DNA of 48,889 nt from CAYJPA01 sp964371945 (GTDB lineage: Bacteria; Chloroflexota; Chloroflexia; Thermomicrobiales; UBA6265): positions 1 through 48,889 of the forward strand of contig CAYJPA010000043.1 in the NCBI GenBank assembly GCA_964371945.1, given 5' to 3'. Both the position numbers and the translations under genes were made by a program. Below are positions 1 to 8,563 of the stretch, piece by piece. The notes below the pieces were generated by a model that saw only the letters and a list, made by a program, of their open reading frames with translations, searched no databases and was not told the origin of the DNA. Position 1 is the stretch's first letter, and each line of letters opens with the position of its first letter.

Positions 1-150
1 TCGGGCACGCGGGTATTGGTAACGGACCGGGCCCGCCGGGGGTGGGGGGGGGGGCCCGAGGTCGTTTGGGCGTGCTAAACACGGGCGCCCTATCGACCTC
101 TTTCACTCTTGACCGTGAGATCAGATCCGGTCAAACACTAAGGACCTATC
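1..150. other. left edge, no supportable gene
   Basis: This segment precedes the first permease gene. One frame stays open from base 1 to a stop at 76-78, so it could be the tail of an upstream gene such as a solute-binding protein, but the translated residues show nothing recognisable. Bases 40-54 are almost pure G, which is unlike the rest of the window and may be a sequencing or assembly artefact at a contig end. A ribosome-binding-like AAGGA lies just before the ATG at 151. Confidence 0.4.
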
Positions 151-1107
151 ATGGCGCGATACGCCGCGCAGCGGTGCTTCGAGGCGATTCCAACGATCTT
201 CTTCGTCTCGATCATCGTCTTCGCATTGATCCGCATGGCGCCAGGCGATCCGGCCGCGATGAGAATGGGTCGTGAAGCCGCGCGGCCGGAGAACAAAGAA
301 AAACTGATCGCCTTGCGGCACGAGATGGGGCTCGACCGCCCGATCGCCGTGCAATACGTGTTGTGGCTTCAAGATCTATCGCAGGGCGAGTTCGGCGACT
401 CGGTTCGAAGCAAGCGGCCAACGTTCGATCTCTTTATGAAGAAAGTTCCGGCGACGCTAGAGCTCGTACTTGCCGCGGCGGTTTTTGCGATCTTTGTCAG
501 TTTCCCGATGGGTATCCTCGCGGCCGTCCGGCGCGGCACGATTGTCGACCGGGCAGCGGTCGGATTCGTTAGCGCGGGATTGGCTATCCCCAGTTTCTGG
601 TTCGGGCTGGCCCTGATCCTGATCTTCAGCGTCCAATTGCGATGGCTGCCTGCTTCCGGGTACACGCCGTTCTCCGGAGACCCAGTTGCGAACATCAAGG
701 GACTGCTTATGCCGGCGGCGACGCTCGGTGTTTACCTCTCCGCCACCCTGATGCGCTTTGTACGCGCCGACATGATCGAGGTGCTATCGGCCGACTACGT
801 TCGCACAGCAAGGGCTAAGGGACTGCAAGAACGGGCGGTGATCGTGAAGCACGCACTGCGCAATGCCTTGATTCCGGTGCTGACGGTGGCCGGACTCGAG
901 CTTGGCGCGTTGATGGGCGGTGCGGTGATCATCGAGCAGGTCTTCGGTTGGTCAGGGGTCGGGTGGCTGACGGTGCAGGCGATCTTCGATCGCGACTATC
1001 CGCTCGTGCAAACGTCAGTCTTGTTCGTGGCGGTCGGCCTCACGCTCATGAATCTCGTGGTGGACCTTGGATATGGGCTGCTCAATCCCAAGCTCCGTGC
1101 TCGATAA
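151..1107 (+). CDS. DppB/OppB-type ABC transporter permease
   Basis: Inner-membrane permease of a peptide/nickel-type ABC importer, 318 residues, the usual length for DppB. An N-terminal membrane segment (about residues 10-30) is followed by a periplasmic stretch ending in a GEFGDSV-type motif, then five hydrophobic segments. The cytoplasmic EAA loop that contacts the ATPase is at about 216-245 (YVRTARAKG, then HALRNALIPV). It starts at an ATG preceded by AAGGA. A DppC-type gene follows after 15 nt, so the two form a heterodimeric channel. The binding protein and ATPases are not in the window; they may lie upstream of base 1 or be shared with another operon. The substrate cannot be told from the permease. 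Confidence 0.93.
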   Translation: MARYAAQRCFEAIPTIFFVSIIVFALIRMAPGDPAAMRMGREAARPENKEKLIALRHEMGLDRPIAVQYVLWLQDLSQGEFGDSVRSKRPTFDLFMKKVPATLELVLAAAVFAIFVSFPMGILAAVRRGTIVDRAAVGFVSAGLAIPSFWFGLALILIFSVQLRWLPASGYTPFSGDPVANIKGLLMPAATLGVYLSATLMRFVRADMIEVLSADYVRTARAKGLQERAVIVKHALRNALIPVLTVAGLELGALMGGAVIIEQVFGWSGVGWLTVQAIFDRDYPLVQTSVLFVAVGLTLMNLVVDLGYGLLNPKLRAR

Positions 1108-1122
1108 GGCGCGGACGGGAAG

Positions 1123-2007
1123 GTGAGCGTCGAATCGGTGATGCCATCTCCAACGACCCGCGGTACTGGTTACGGAATTGTCCGGCGGGTCTTTGGCCGC
1201 CACTCAGATCCAATCTTTGTCATCGCGGTGCTTCTCGTTTTGATCGTCGTGGTGTGCGCGGTCGTGCCCGGCTGGGTGGCGCCCGGGGAGCCCAACCAAC
1301 TCGGCAAGGAGCTTCTCAAGGGCCCGTCAACCAGCCATTTGCTCGGAACGGACGAATTTGGCCGGGACATTTTGAGCCGGATTGTTCACGGCTCCCGGAT
1401 CGAGTTGGTGATCAGTCTCCTCGGGGTGGGGCTGGCGGTCGTTACCGGCGTGCCGATCGGATTGATCTCCGGGTTTCGCGGGGGATTCGTCGACTCACTG
1501 CTCATGCGAATCCAAGACGCATTGCTCGCGTTCCCGGCGGTCCTATTCTCAATTCTGGTGGTGGCGGCGATTGGCGCGTCGAAGAAGAGCATCATACTGA
1601 CCGTCGGCGTGATCTACCTGCCGCGCTTTGCCCGTCTTGTGCGCGGCAGTGTGATGGTGCTGAAGCACGAGGATTTCGTGACCGCCAGCCGGGCGGCGGG
1701 CGCGACCAGTTATCGATTGCTCCTGCGCCACATCCTGCCCAACTGTTTCGCGTCGATCATGGTCCAGGTCACGCTCGCGATGGCCGTCGCGGTACTGATC
1801 GAGGCCGGACTGAGCTACCTCGGACTCGGCGTGCAGCCGCCGACGGCGACCTGGGGAACGATGCTCAAGAGCGCTCAGAGTTATCCGGCTCAAGCGCCCT
1901 GGTATGTGCTGGCGCCTGGGATTTGCATTTTTGTTTTGGTATTGGCATTGAACACGGTCGGTGATGCGCTGCGCGACCGGCTCGATCCGCGATTGCGGCG
2001 ACTCTAG
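1123..2007 (+). CDS. DppC/OppC-type ABC transporter permease
   Basis: Second permease of the same importer, 294 residues. It shows the DppC N-terminal membrane segment (about 30-50), the typical HLLGTDEFGRDILSR stretch (about 72-86) that precedes the permease fold, and an EAA loop at about 186-215 (TASRAAGATS, then RHILPN). The start is uncertain: GTG 1123 directly abuts a GGGAAG ribosome-binding-like run, while in-frame ATG 1141 sits about 14 nt after the same run. Both leave the first membrane helix intact. It lies 15 nt after the DppB-type gene and 15 nt before the next gene, clearly in one operon. Confidence 0.93.
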   Translation: MSVESVMPSPTTRGTGYGIVRRVFGRHSDPIFVIAVLLVLIVVVCAVVPGWVAPGEPNQLGKELLKGPSTSHLLGTDEFGRDILSRIVHGSRIELVISLLGVGLAVVTGVPIGLISGFRGGFVDSLLMRIQDALLAFPAVLFSILVVAAIGASKKSIILTVGVIYLPRFARLVRGSVMVLKHEDFVTASRAAGATSYRLLLRHILPNCFASIMVQVTLAMAVAVLIEAGLSYLGLGVQPPTATWGTMLKSAQSYPAQAPWYVLAPGICIFVLVLALNTVGDALRDRLDPRLRRL

Positions 2008-2022
2008 AAGAGGGAGAGAAGA

Positions 2023-3072
2023 ATGGTTGCAGAAGTTGACATAAATATCGATCGGAAAATCGCGACCTATGAAGCAACGAGGAGGAGCGGAGCGGAGTTC
2101 CTGCTCGCGAATGTTGGCGCGGCCGGCCGGGTTGCCGATTCGGATCGCCCGCGCGTCAGCTACTACCGGGTGCCTTGGGCGCTCCAGGTCTGCGGTGAGA
2201 CCGGCGCGGCGACCCGAGTCCTCGACTGGATTGAGCGAACCAGGCTCGACGGCAGCGGCCGCTTCAACGCCTCTGTGCCGTGGGATGCTGCCGCGAATCG
2301 CGGTGTCAATTCGTACCCTGAAACGTGCCTCGCGTATGGGGCTATGCTCTTGCGACGGTTCGACATCGCTCGCAGAGCAATGTCATTTGCCAGCCAGTTT
2401 CAGGACCAGGACACCGGCGGCGTTTTCATGAATCCGGAGGAGACCGGTTCAGAGGGACGGCAGCTTCTCTTTCTGACCAGCCAGTATGGGATGAGCGCGA
2501 CGATCGCGGGTCGAATGGACGAGGCGGTCAAAGCCGGCGAATGGCTGGAGCGACTCTGGCAGGCGCAACCAGAACTGCCGGATCGCCTTTACACGATTTG
2601 GACGCGCGAGGGTGGGCTGGCAACGACCGTTCCACCTGGCGAGGATGCTCGGCATTACATCAACGAGCGCAACGAAGTGCGCCAGATGCACTACAACGGC
2701 GGCATCGCCGCGGCATGTCTCACTCATCTTTACATGGCCACTGGCGACGAGCGCTGGCTTAATCTTGCGCGGGAGTACCAGCGCTTTTCCATGGAATCGA
2801 CCGAACGTCAATTCGAGGTGCGTCAGGTGTGCAAGTCCGCCTGGGGCAGCGGTTTGATCACGCTGGCGACCGGCGACGACTCCTATCTGCCATGGCTCAT
2901 CAGAATGGGCGACTGGTTCACCGAGATCCAGGAGGCAGACGGACGGTGGAGTAATTCGGCGTACATCGAGCCGGACCCGCCGCTCGCTCATCAGATCGAA
3001 GCAACGGCCGAGTTCGTCGTTCATTTAGACACGCTGATCGCGGCGTTGTCGGCGATCAGCGCACGCGGGTAG
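2023..3072 (+). CDS. putative (alpha/alpha)6-barrel protein, function unknown
   Basis: A 349-residue soluble protein with no signal peptide. I do not recognise a specific family. The repeated helical pairs with conserved aromatic and Gly residues (for example SYYRVPWAL near 46-54, VNSYPETCLAYGAMLLRR near 95-112, and a GDERWLNLAREY segment near 242) look like the alpha-barrel folds of six-hairpin glycosidases and terpenoid-cyclase-like proteins. The start has a good GGGAGAG ribosome binding site. It sits between the permeases and an epimerase/dehydratase, which hints at handling a sugar-like substrate imported by the transporter. That role is inference; it could equally be a non-catalytic member of the fold. 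Confidence 0.75.
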   Translation: MVAEVDINIDRKIATYEATRRSGAEFLLANVGAAGRVADSDRPRVSYYRVPWALQVCGETGAATRVLDWIERTRLDGSGRFNASVPWDAAANRGVNSYPETCLAYGAMLLRRFDIARRAMSFASQFQDQDTGGVFMNPEETGSEGRQLLFLTSQYGMSATIAGRMDEAVKAGEWLERLWQAQPELPDRLYTIWTREGGLATTVPPGEDARHYINERNEVRQMHYNGGIAAACLTHLYMATGDERWLNLAREYQRFSMESTERQFEVRQVCKSAWGSGLITLATGDDSYLPWLIRMGDWFTEIQEADGRWSNSAYIEPDPPLAHQIEATAEFVVHLDTLIAALSAISARG

Positions 3073-3116
3073 CCGAAAACGTTCCGCGATGGTGAACGAT
3101 GCGACTTTGAGAGGGG

Positions 3117-4118
3117 ATGGACTTGAGGGTTTTGGTAACCGGCGCGGCCGGACGAATCGGCCGGAATCTCTGCGATGCGCTGATCGCGAATGGCGCCAGC
3201 GTGCGCGGCGCCTTGCTTCCCGACGATCCGGGTCTTGCGCGGATCGCGAGCGCGGGTGTCGAGTGCGTGCAGGGCAATCTCCGCGATCCTGAGTTCTGCA
3301 ACGAGATCATCACCGGTTGCGATGCCGTCGTGCACCTGGGAGCAATGCTGCTCTTCCGTAAGGGAGAAGACGATCCGGCGCTGATGGAAGACAATGTGCG
3401 ATCAGCGTTCAACATGCTGCATGCGGCGGCGACCCTGACGCCCAAACTCAAGCGGTTCGTCTTTGCCAGCAGTGACGAGATCTATCCGTCGCTCTTCGCC
3501 AAATACCTCCCGATCGACGAAAACCATCCGGCCTATCCGTACAGCTTCTACGGCGTTACCAAATATGCGGGCGAGGAGATGGTGCGTTTTTATGATCGAG
3601 CGCACGGAGTTCCGGGCGCAATCGCCCGGTTCGCCCTGACGATCGAGCCCTGGGAGTCACTCCAATCGGACCGGCCGCTCGGCAACTTCCTTCACCTGAG
3701 GTCGATGATCGAATTTGTCCGCGGTCGCAACGGCGAGGTCGCCGCGGCGCATCTCGAGGCGTTGTTCGACGCTGATCAGGAGCAGCTCTGGATACCACGA
3801 GACGAAACCGGTCAACCGTGGATGTTCCACTTTTGCGATGTTCGCGATCTGGTTCAGGGGCTGCTCCTCCTGCTTGAGAAGCCCGCCGCGATCGGGGAAG
3901 CATTCAATCTCAGCGGTCCGGCGCCGTTCAGCTTCGCAGAAGTCGTTCCCTACGTCGCCGCGAAGACCGGACGGCCGGTGGTTGACGCGACCGTGCCGGG
4001 CGAACCGGTCAGGATTCATCACAGCACTGCCAAGGCTCGCGGCCTGCTCGGTTACAATCCGAAGCACGATGTGTACGACACCATCGATACTGCGGTTGCC
4101 GCGCTGGAGGCCAAATGA
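3117..4118 (+). CDS. NAD(P)-dependent epimerase/dehydratase (extended SDR)
   Basis: Extended short-chain dehydrogenase/reductase of about 333 residues that acts on a nucleotide sugar or related compound in the cytoplasm. The N-terminal Rossmann motif GAAGRIG is at residues 9-15, the catalytic Ser region FASSDEIY at about 116-123, and the YxxxK pair is Y145 and K149 (YGVTK). The start is ambiguous: the GAGAGGGG ribosome binding site touches ATG 3117 but is well spaced for TTG 3123, which would begin the protein directly at LRVLVTG. The stop overlaps the next gene as ATGA, indicating translational coupling. The actual substrate is not evident. Confidence 0.9.
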   Translation: MDLRVLVTGAAGRIGRNLCDALIANGASVRGALLPDDPGLARIASAGVECVQGNLRDPEFCNEIITGCDAVVHLGAMLLFRKGEDDPALMEDNVRSAFNMLHAAATLTPKLKRFVFASSDEIYPSLFAKYLPIDENHPAYPYSFYGVTKYAGEEMVRFYDRAHGVPGAIARFALTIEPWESLQSDRPLGNFLHLRSMIEFVRGRNGEVAAAHLEALFDADQEQLWIPRDETGQPWMFHFCDVRDLVQGLLLLLEKPAAIGEAFNLSGPAPFSFAEVVPYVAAKTGRPVVDATVPGEPVRIHHSTAKARGLLGYNPKHDVYDTIDTAVAALEAK

Positions 4119-5101
4119 ACACCGAACGAACGCGACCGCTTAAGTTGGGTTTGATCCTCACGCCGATCGAGGATCGAGACGGACCGGCAACTCCTGGTTG
4201 GCGTGAGATTGCGGAGCTTGCGCGAGTTGCGGAGGATGTCGGGTTCGATTCGATCTGGATTTCGGACCATTTGATCCACCGATTTCCCGGTGTGCCGGAT
4301 TACGGCATCTGGGAGTGCTGGTCGCTGGTCAGCGCGCTCGCGGCAGTCACGTCACGCGTGCAGATCGGAACCTGGGTGGTGGGCGCAGGTTTTCGCAACC
4401 CAGCGCTGATGGCCAAGATGGCCGACACCGTCGACGAGATCAGCGGCGGCCGGTTGATCCTCGGCATCGGCTCGGGATGGCACGAGCCGGAGTACACGGC
4501 CTTCGGGTATCCATTCGATCATCGGGTCGCTCGTTTCGAAGAATCGATCACGATCATTCACAGTCTTCTGCGAACCGGTCACGTCGATTTTGAGGGCCGG
4601 TTCTATCAAGCGCGCGATTGTGAGCTCAGACCTCGCGGTCCCAGGGCCAATGGAGCGCCGATCATGATCGGAACGATCGGCGGCACACCATTGGGCGAGC
4701 GCATGAAGATCCCAGGTACATCGCCGAAGATGCTGGAGTTGAGCGCTCGTTATGCCGACATCTGGAACTGCCCGTGGATCAACGATCCAGACCTGATTCC
4801 GCCGATTCGAGCAATGGTGGACCAGGCATGCGTCGCCGCCGGACGGGATCCGAGCTCGCTGCCTCGCACGCATGGACTCATGCTCAACCTTCCGGGATGG
4901 GAGTCTGAACAGGGCATCGGGATCATCCGGCAGGGTCGACTCTCCATGAGAGCGGTAACGGGCAGTCCAGAAGCACACGCGGACTATCTCCGCCGGTTCG
5001 CGGCCGAGGGCATTGATGAAGTGCACATTCAGCTCGATCCAGAGACGCCGGCCGCTCTCGAGGCGTTCGGCCGCACGATCGAGCTGCTGGACCGGAGCTG
5101 A
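4115..5101 (+). CDS. LLM-class flavin/F420-dependent oxidoreductase
   Basis: Luciferase-like monooxygenase family, 328 residues, a TIM-barrel oxidoreductase using FMN or F420. Family features seen are an early VGFDSIWISDHL segment (about 42-53), a TSRVQIGTWVVG strand (about 79-90) and a GGRLILGIGSGWHEPEY segment (about 110-126), which is characteristic of F420-type members. It starts in an ATGA overlap with the epimerase gene and is the last gene of the operon. The reaction is unknown. A second LLM gene lies at 8564-9502, paired with a dioxygenase. Confidence 0.9.
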   Translation: MNTERTRPLKLGLILTPIEDRDGPATPGWREIAELARVAEDVGFDSIWISDHLIHRFPGVPDYGIWECWSLVSALAAVTSRVQIGTWVVGAGFRNPALMAKMADTVDEISGGRLILGIGSGWHEPEYTAFGYPFDHRVARFEESITIIHSLLRTGHVDFEGRFYQARDCELRPRGPRANGAPIMIGTIGGTPLGERMKIPGTSPKMLELSARYADIWNCPWINDPDLIPPIRAMVDQACVAAGRDPSSLPRTHGLMLNLPGWESEQGIGIIRQGRLSMRAVTGSPEAHADYLRRFAAEGIDEVHIQLDPETPAALEAFGRTIELLDRS

Positions 5102-5561
5102 CGATTTCGATGCGAGGGTGGAGTGAAGCCGGTGGATTTTTCCACTCATTGAGAAAGATAATGATCAATCAGGTGGTTGAAAATGGGCGAGTTGGTGCAT
5201 TCCGTTGCTTTGCGTCCGTGGAATGATCAGATTTCACTGTGCATAATCCCCCCAAAATGGCTCACATAGGCTAATATCTAGACACCACACCAGCGACTGT
5301 GGACAACGGCAAGCGTCGGGACAGTCTGCCTTGTTTAGGGACTTGAAAAACCGATGGCGTTCCCTTGCGCCTGCGAGCTCAACAATGGGCGTTTCAGCGC
5401 GAGAAGCGGTGTTGGGATTCTGGACGGGTGCCGGTTCGAGGTGAGTTTCAATCGCTTTGGAGGAGGCGACGAGAGCCGTACTCACCTCGGGACTGATCGC
5501 TGGTCTCTGGAACGGCATTTTATCGCCGGGAGTTGGCGACACGGTGAGGTAGGGTGCGTCC
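5102..5561 (+). other. 460-nt intergenic region before MarR gene
   Basis: No gene is supportable here. A short hairpin (GTGGA, TTTT loop, TCCAC) lies near 5131-5146, soon after the operon end, but it has no T-run, so I do not call it a terminator. TAATAT at 5272-5277 resembles a -10 element without a matching -35. A strong ribosome binding site (GAGGTAGGG) precedes the MarR start at the right end. The region presumably carries the MarR promoter and operator. Confidence 0.4.
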
Positions 5562-6071
5562 ATGGCTGTAAAAGCAACAATAAGCAAGGATGAAAAGAAG
5601 AGAACAGACCGGCTCATGAAGTTCGCTGAGTCGTTCTTCTGGGTCCAGCCTCGCTTTACTCGATGGGCGATGGCGCGGGTTCCGCACCAGCCGCTGGCGA
5701 AGGATCTGAGTCTTCAGCAGTTGACCGTACTCTCCCTTGTTCGGACTGAGGGACTTGGATTGGCCGAGCTCGCACGGCGCAGCATGGTGGCGCCGACGGT
5801 TATTACCGGCATCGTGGATCGTCTGGAGCGACAGGGTTTGATCCGACGCGAAGCCGATACGCACGATCGTCGTGTCAACCGGCTGGTGCTCACCGAGGCA
5901 GGGCAGGAACTGAGCGTTTCGGTCGAGCGAGCGTTGGTCGCCGAAGTTGCCGCGCAGCTCGGCGATTTCACCGAGGACGAACTGAAGGAGATGCAACGAG
6001 GACTCGAGCTCTTCGATCGAGTCAACTCAAGGCTTGCCGGCGCTCGATCTCAAAAGACCTCGAGCAATTAA
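5562..6071 (+). CDS. MarR-family transcriptional regulator
   Basis: Winged-helix regulator of 169 residues, usual for MarR. The recognition region runs GLGLAELARRSMVAP (about 64-78), then a dimer/recognition helix TVITGIVDRLERQGLIRRE (about 79-97), and the beta-wing contains the hallmark DRRVNRLVLTEAG (about 102-114). The ATG follows GAGGTAGGG with 7-8 nt spacing. MarR proteins usually repress a neighbouring gene and respond to aromatic or phenolic ligands. Candidate targets here are the upstream LLM-containing operon or the downstream dioxygenase cluster, but no operator was identified. It converges with the DUF1537 gene. Confidence 0.93.
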   Translation: MAVKATISKDEKKRTDRLMKFAESFFWVQPRFTRWAMARVPHQPLAKDLSLQQLTVLSLVRTEGLGLAELARRSMVAPTVITGIVDRLERQGLIRREADTHDRRVNRLVLTEAGQELSVSVERALVAEVAAQLGDFTEDELKEMQRGLELFDRVNSRLAGARSQKTSSN

Positions 6072-6157
6072 GCCTCTCCTAAATGCATCGGACATGTGTG
6101 GGGTGGTGAGCTGTTCCCACCGCTCTCCATCCGCGATACCATCCCACACCCAGGATC

Positions 6158-7375
6158 CTAACCACACCGGCCGTTGCCGGTCAGATACTCGATACAAGAC
6201 AGCAACGTATCCGGCGTCCCGAAGCTCCCGGCTTTTGTCACGACTCGAGTTCCCCGCATCGAGCCATCCGCAAACCATCCAGCGGGAATCGCGGGTTGAA
6301 TTTCCCCGGCGAGCCAGATCGATGTCGAGCCCAATCTAGCGCAAACGGCAGCGGCCGCATCGCCACCCGTCAACACCATGCCGCCGGCTTCTCTCCGCAC
6401 GATTTCGGAGTCGACAACCGTCGAAAGCCGATCGGCCACAACATCCGATCCCAGGGGCGAATTCCGCAGTCCTAATGTCGTTACGATCAAGTGCCTGCCT
6501 GCCAGGAGCGCGATCTCCGCGGCGCTGATAACGGCGTCCAACGTTCCGCACGCCTCGTCAAGATCGTGCTGCTCCGGTCGCAGGACCAGAACACCGTGCT
6601 GTCGAGCGTGCTCGATCTGGTGGGCGGTTGCCTGGTGTTGACTTCCCACGATGAGCAAGACCGGACCTTGACGAGAAATCGCGCCAACTGGCATTGCAGT
6701 TTGCGATGTGAGACCGCCCATCCTGGCAACGGCGCGGGCCAAACCAGCAGATCCGCACAGCAACCCAATTCCGGCTTCGATCGCCGAGGCCGCGAGAAGC
6801 TCGAGGTCCGCGTTCGTGGCTGCATCCGCGATCACAATTCCGGTTTGGGAAAAAGCGGCAATGCCTTTGCGTTGAAGATCCGAAGAGCGGACAAGCGACA
6901 CCGGGTCAGAGGCGCCCGCCTGAAACATCTCGACGAGATCGGACGATTTCAGTCCATGGCCGAACACCGTTTGTTCGAGAACGATGCCATCGCAATACTG
7001 ATGACCGTCGATCGTCGTCCGGCGCTCGCCGGGCAGAGCCGGCGCGACGATCGCCCTGTTGATTCCGGTTGCGCGCATTGTGGCCAGCAATTCCGCGGCT
7101 GGGTGTCCGCGAAGCGCTGAGTCCATTTTCTTGTAGATGAGTGGAGGTTTTGCGCCACGATGACGAGCAACCAGCTTCGTAGCCGCACGTTCGACCCCGG
7201 CAATGGCGTCTTCAACTGTGCGGTCGCGGCTGTTGGTCGATAGTGAAATGACATCGGCTTCGGTAGCGACCTCGTCGCGAAGAAGGACGAGCGTCGAAAG
7301 TCCGGATTGCGCGAACGCTCCCGCTGAGTCCGCCGCGCCGGTTAAGTCGTCGGCAATGATCGCGATCTGGACCAT
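6158..7375 (-). CDS. four-carbon acid sugar kinase (DUF1537)
   Basis: DUF1537 kinase, 405 residues. The family phosphorylates four-carbon acid sugars such as threonate and erythronate. The N-terminal domain begins with the family signature IIADDLTGAADSAGAFA (about 6-22), and a conserved KKMDSALRGHP segment is near 81-91. The C-terminal nucleotide-binding domain carries GGMVLTGGDAAAAV (about 331-344). The start ATG is preceded by AGGAC and lies 9 nt after the stop of the pdxA2-like gene, so the two form an operon. Established knowledge: DUF1537 kinases and PdxA2 act in sequence, giving a 4-phospho acid sugar and then dihydroxyacetone phosphate plus CO2. Which stereoisomer is used cannot be read from the sequence. 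Confidence 0.92.
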   Translation of the reverse strand: MVQIAIIADDLTGAADSAGAFAQSGLSTLVLLRDEVATEADVISLSTNSRDRTVEDAIAGVERAATKLVARHRGAKPPLIYKKMDSALRGHPAAELLATMRATGINRAIVAPALPGERRTTIDGHQYCDGIVLEQTVFGHGLKSSDLVEMFQAGASDPVSLVRSSDLQRKGIAAFSQTGIVIADAATNADLELLAASAIEAGIGLLCGSAGLARAVARMGGLTSQTAMPVGAISRQGPVLLIVGSQHQATAHQIEHARQHGVLVLRPEQHDLDEACGTLDAVISAAEIALLAGRHLIVTTLGLRNSPLGSDVVADRLSTVVDSEIVRREAGGMVLTGGDAAAAVCARLGSTSIWLAGEIQPAIPAGWFADGSMRGTRVVTKAGSFGTPDTLLSCIEYLTGNGRCG

Positions 7376-7384
7376 GGAGATGTC

Positions 7385-8401
7385 CTAGCTGTCCGCGTTG
7401 GATTTCGCTTGCGCCATTTTGATGGCAACGTCGATTGCCGCCAGCATGCTCTCTTCCCTGGCGATCCCGGTGCCCGCGATGTCAAACGCTGTTCCGTGAT
7501 CGACCGATGTCCGGATGATCGGCAGTCCGAGGCTGACATTCACGCCAGAGTCGAATGCCAACAACTTCATCGGGACGTGGCCCTGGTCGTGGTACATCGC
7601 GACCACGATGTCGAACACGCCCTTGGTTGCACGGAGGAAAACCGTGTCCGGCGGCTGGGGATCGCTGACCGTTAGGCCGCGTGATCGGGCGGACTCGATC
7701 GCGGGAACAATCTCCTCGGCTTCCTCATTCCCAAAGAGACCGCCTTCGCTCGCGTGGGGATTGAGTCCCGCGACCGCGATTCGAGGATTCGGAATGCCAA
7801 GTGCGTGACATGAGCCGGCAGCGATCTGAATCACCTGATCGACGCGTTCGCGTTTGACCCGCCGAATCGCTTCGAGCAACGAAACGTGCGTGCTGACATG
7901 AACGACTCTTAACGTTGGTCCGACCAGGAGCATGCTCACCCGTTGCGCGCCGGTACGTTCCGTCAGCAATTCGGTGTGTCCGGCGTAGCGAAATCCGGCT
8001 TGATTCATTGCCGCCTTATTGAGCGGAGCGGTGACGACGGCATCCGCCAGTTGTTCCATCGCGAGATCGCAACCGGCGAAAACGTACTCGACCGCCGCTC
8101 TCCCCGCGGCCGAGCTGACCTCGCCGACCGGGCATTCGCTAGGAGCCGCGTTTCGAAGATCAAGCAACGTCACCTGCCCGTGCTCGTATCGCCCCGCGGC
8201 GGGCTGCTCGACAACATCGAATCCGAGCTGGGAATTGACCCATGGGCCGGCGCGCTCGAGTATTCGGCGGTCGCCGAGCACAAACGGACGACAACGCTCG
8301 TAGATTTCGCGATGCGCGAGCGCCTTCAGAACGATCTCCGGTCCGATGCCCGCCGGGTCGCCCATCGTGATCGCGAGCAGCGGTCGAGACGCGGCGCTCA
8401 T
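7385..8401 (-). CDS. pdxA2: PdxA/PdxA2-family 4-phospho-acid dehydrogenase
   Basis: Member of the 4-hydroxythreonine-4-phosphate dehydrogenase family, 338 residues. Seen: GDPAGIGPEIV near the N-terminus, GHTELLTERTGA, NPHASEGGLFGNEE and MYHDQGHVPMK, which carry the three His metal ligands, and RTSVDHGTAFDIAGTG near the C-terminus. ATG 8401 is preferred over an upstream TTG because AAAGGAG lies 6 nt before it. The gene sits directly upstream of a DUF1537 kinase, and no other pyridoxine genes are near. This context favours the catabolic PdxA2 role (oxidative decarboxylation of 4-phosphothreonate or 4-phosphoerythronate) over vitamin B6 synthesis. The family assignment is firm; the substrate is inference. 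Confidence 0.9.
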   Translation of the reverse strand: MSAASRPLLAITMGDPAGIGPEIVLKALAHREIYERCRPFVLGDRRILERAGPWVNSQLGFDVVEQPAAGRYEHGQVTLLDLRNAAPSECPVGEVSSAAGRAAVEYVFAGCDLAMEQLADAVVTAPLNKAAMNQAGFRYAGHTELLTERTGAQRVSMLLVGPTLRVVHVSTHVSLLEAIRRVKRERVDQVIQIAAGSCHALGIPNPRIAVAGLNPHASEGGLFGNEEAEEIVPAIESARSRGLTVSDPQPPDTVFLRATKGVFDIVVAMYHDQGHVPMKLLAFDSGVNVSLGLPIIRTSVDHGTAFDIAGTGIAREESMLAAIDVAIKMAQAKSNADS

Positions 8402-8563
8402 CAATTGCTCCTTTGGAAAAGGGCGAAATGTGCCGTGTCAGACGGACGCCGGAGCTTAGCGAGAATTGGCGGCCCCCGCAAGTCGTCTCATTGATCGACA
8501 ATCGGTCGTAGGATTGCTCAATAGTGAGTTGACGGGCGCGTGCATCGTGGAGGACAACAAGTG

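Noticed and set aside
948..1964. Long plus-strand frame overlapping both permeases
   Set aside because: It is out of frame with two clear permease genes and very rich in Arg and Gly.
5131..5146. Small hairpin after the first operon
   Set aside because: A 5-bp stem without a T-run is too weak for a terminator call.
5234..5617. A 127-codon minus-strand frame with a hydrophobic start, antisense to the MarR start
   Set aside because: It begins inside the MarR coding region, its plausible inner start overlaps the complement of the MarR ribosome binding site, and the protein matches nothing I know. It may be a remnant, but cannot be supported.
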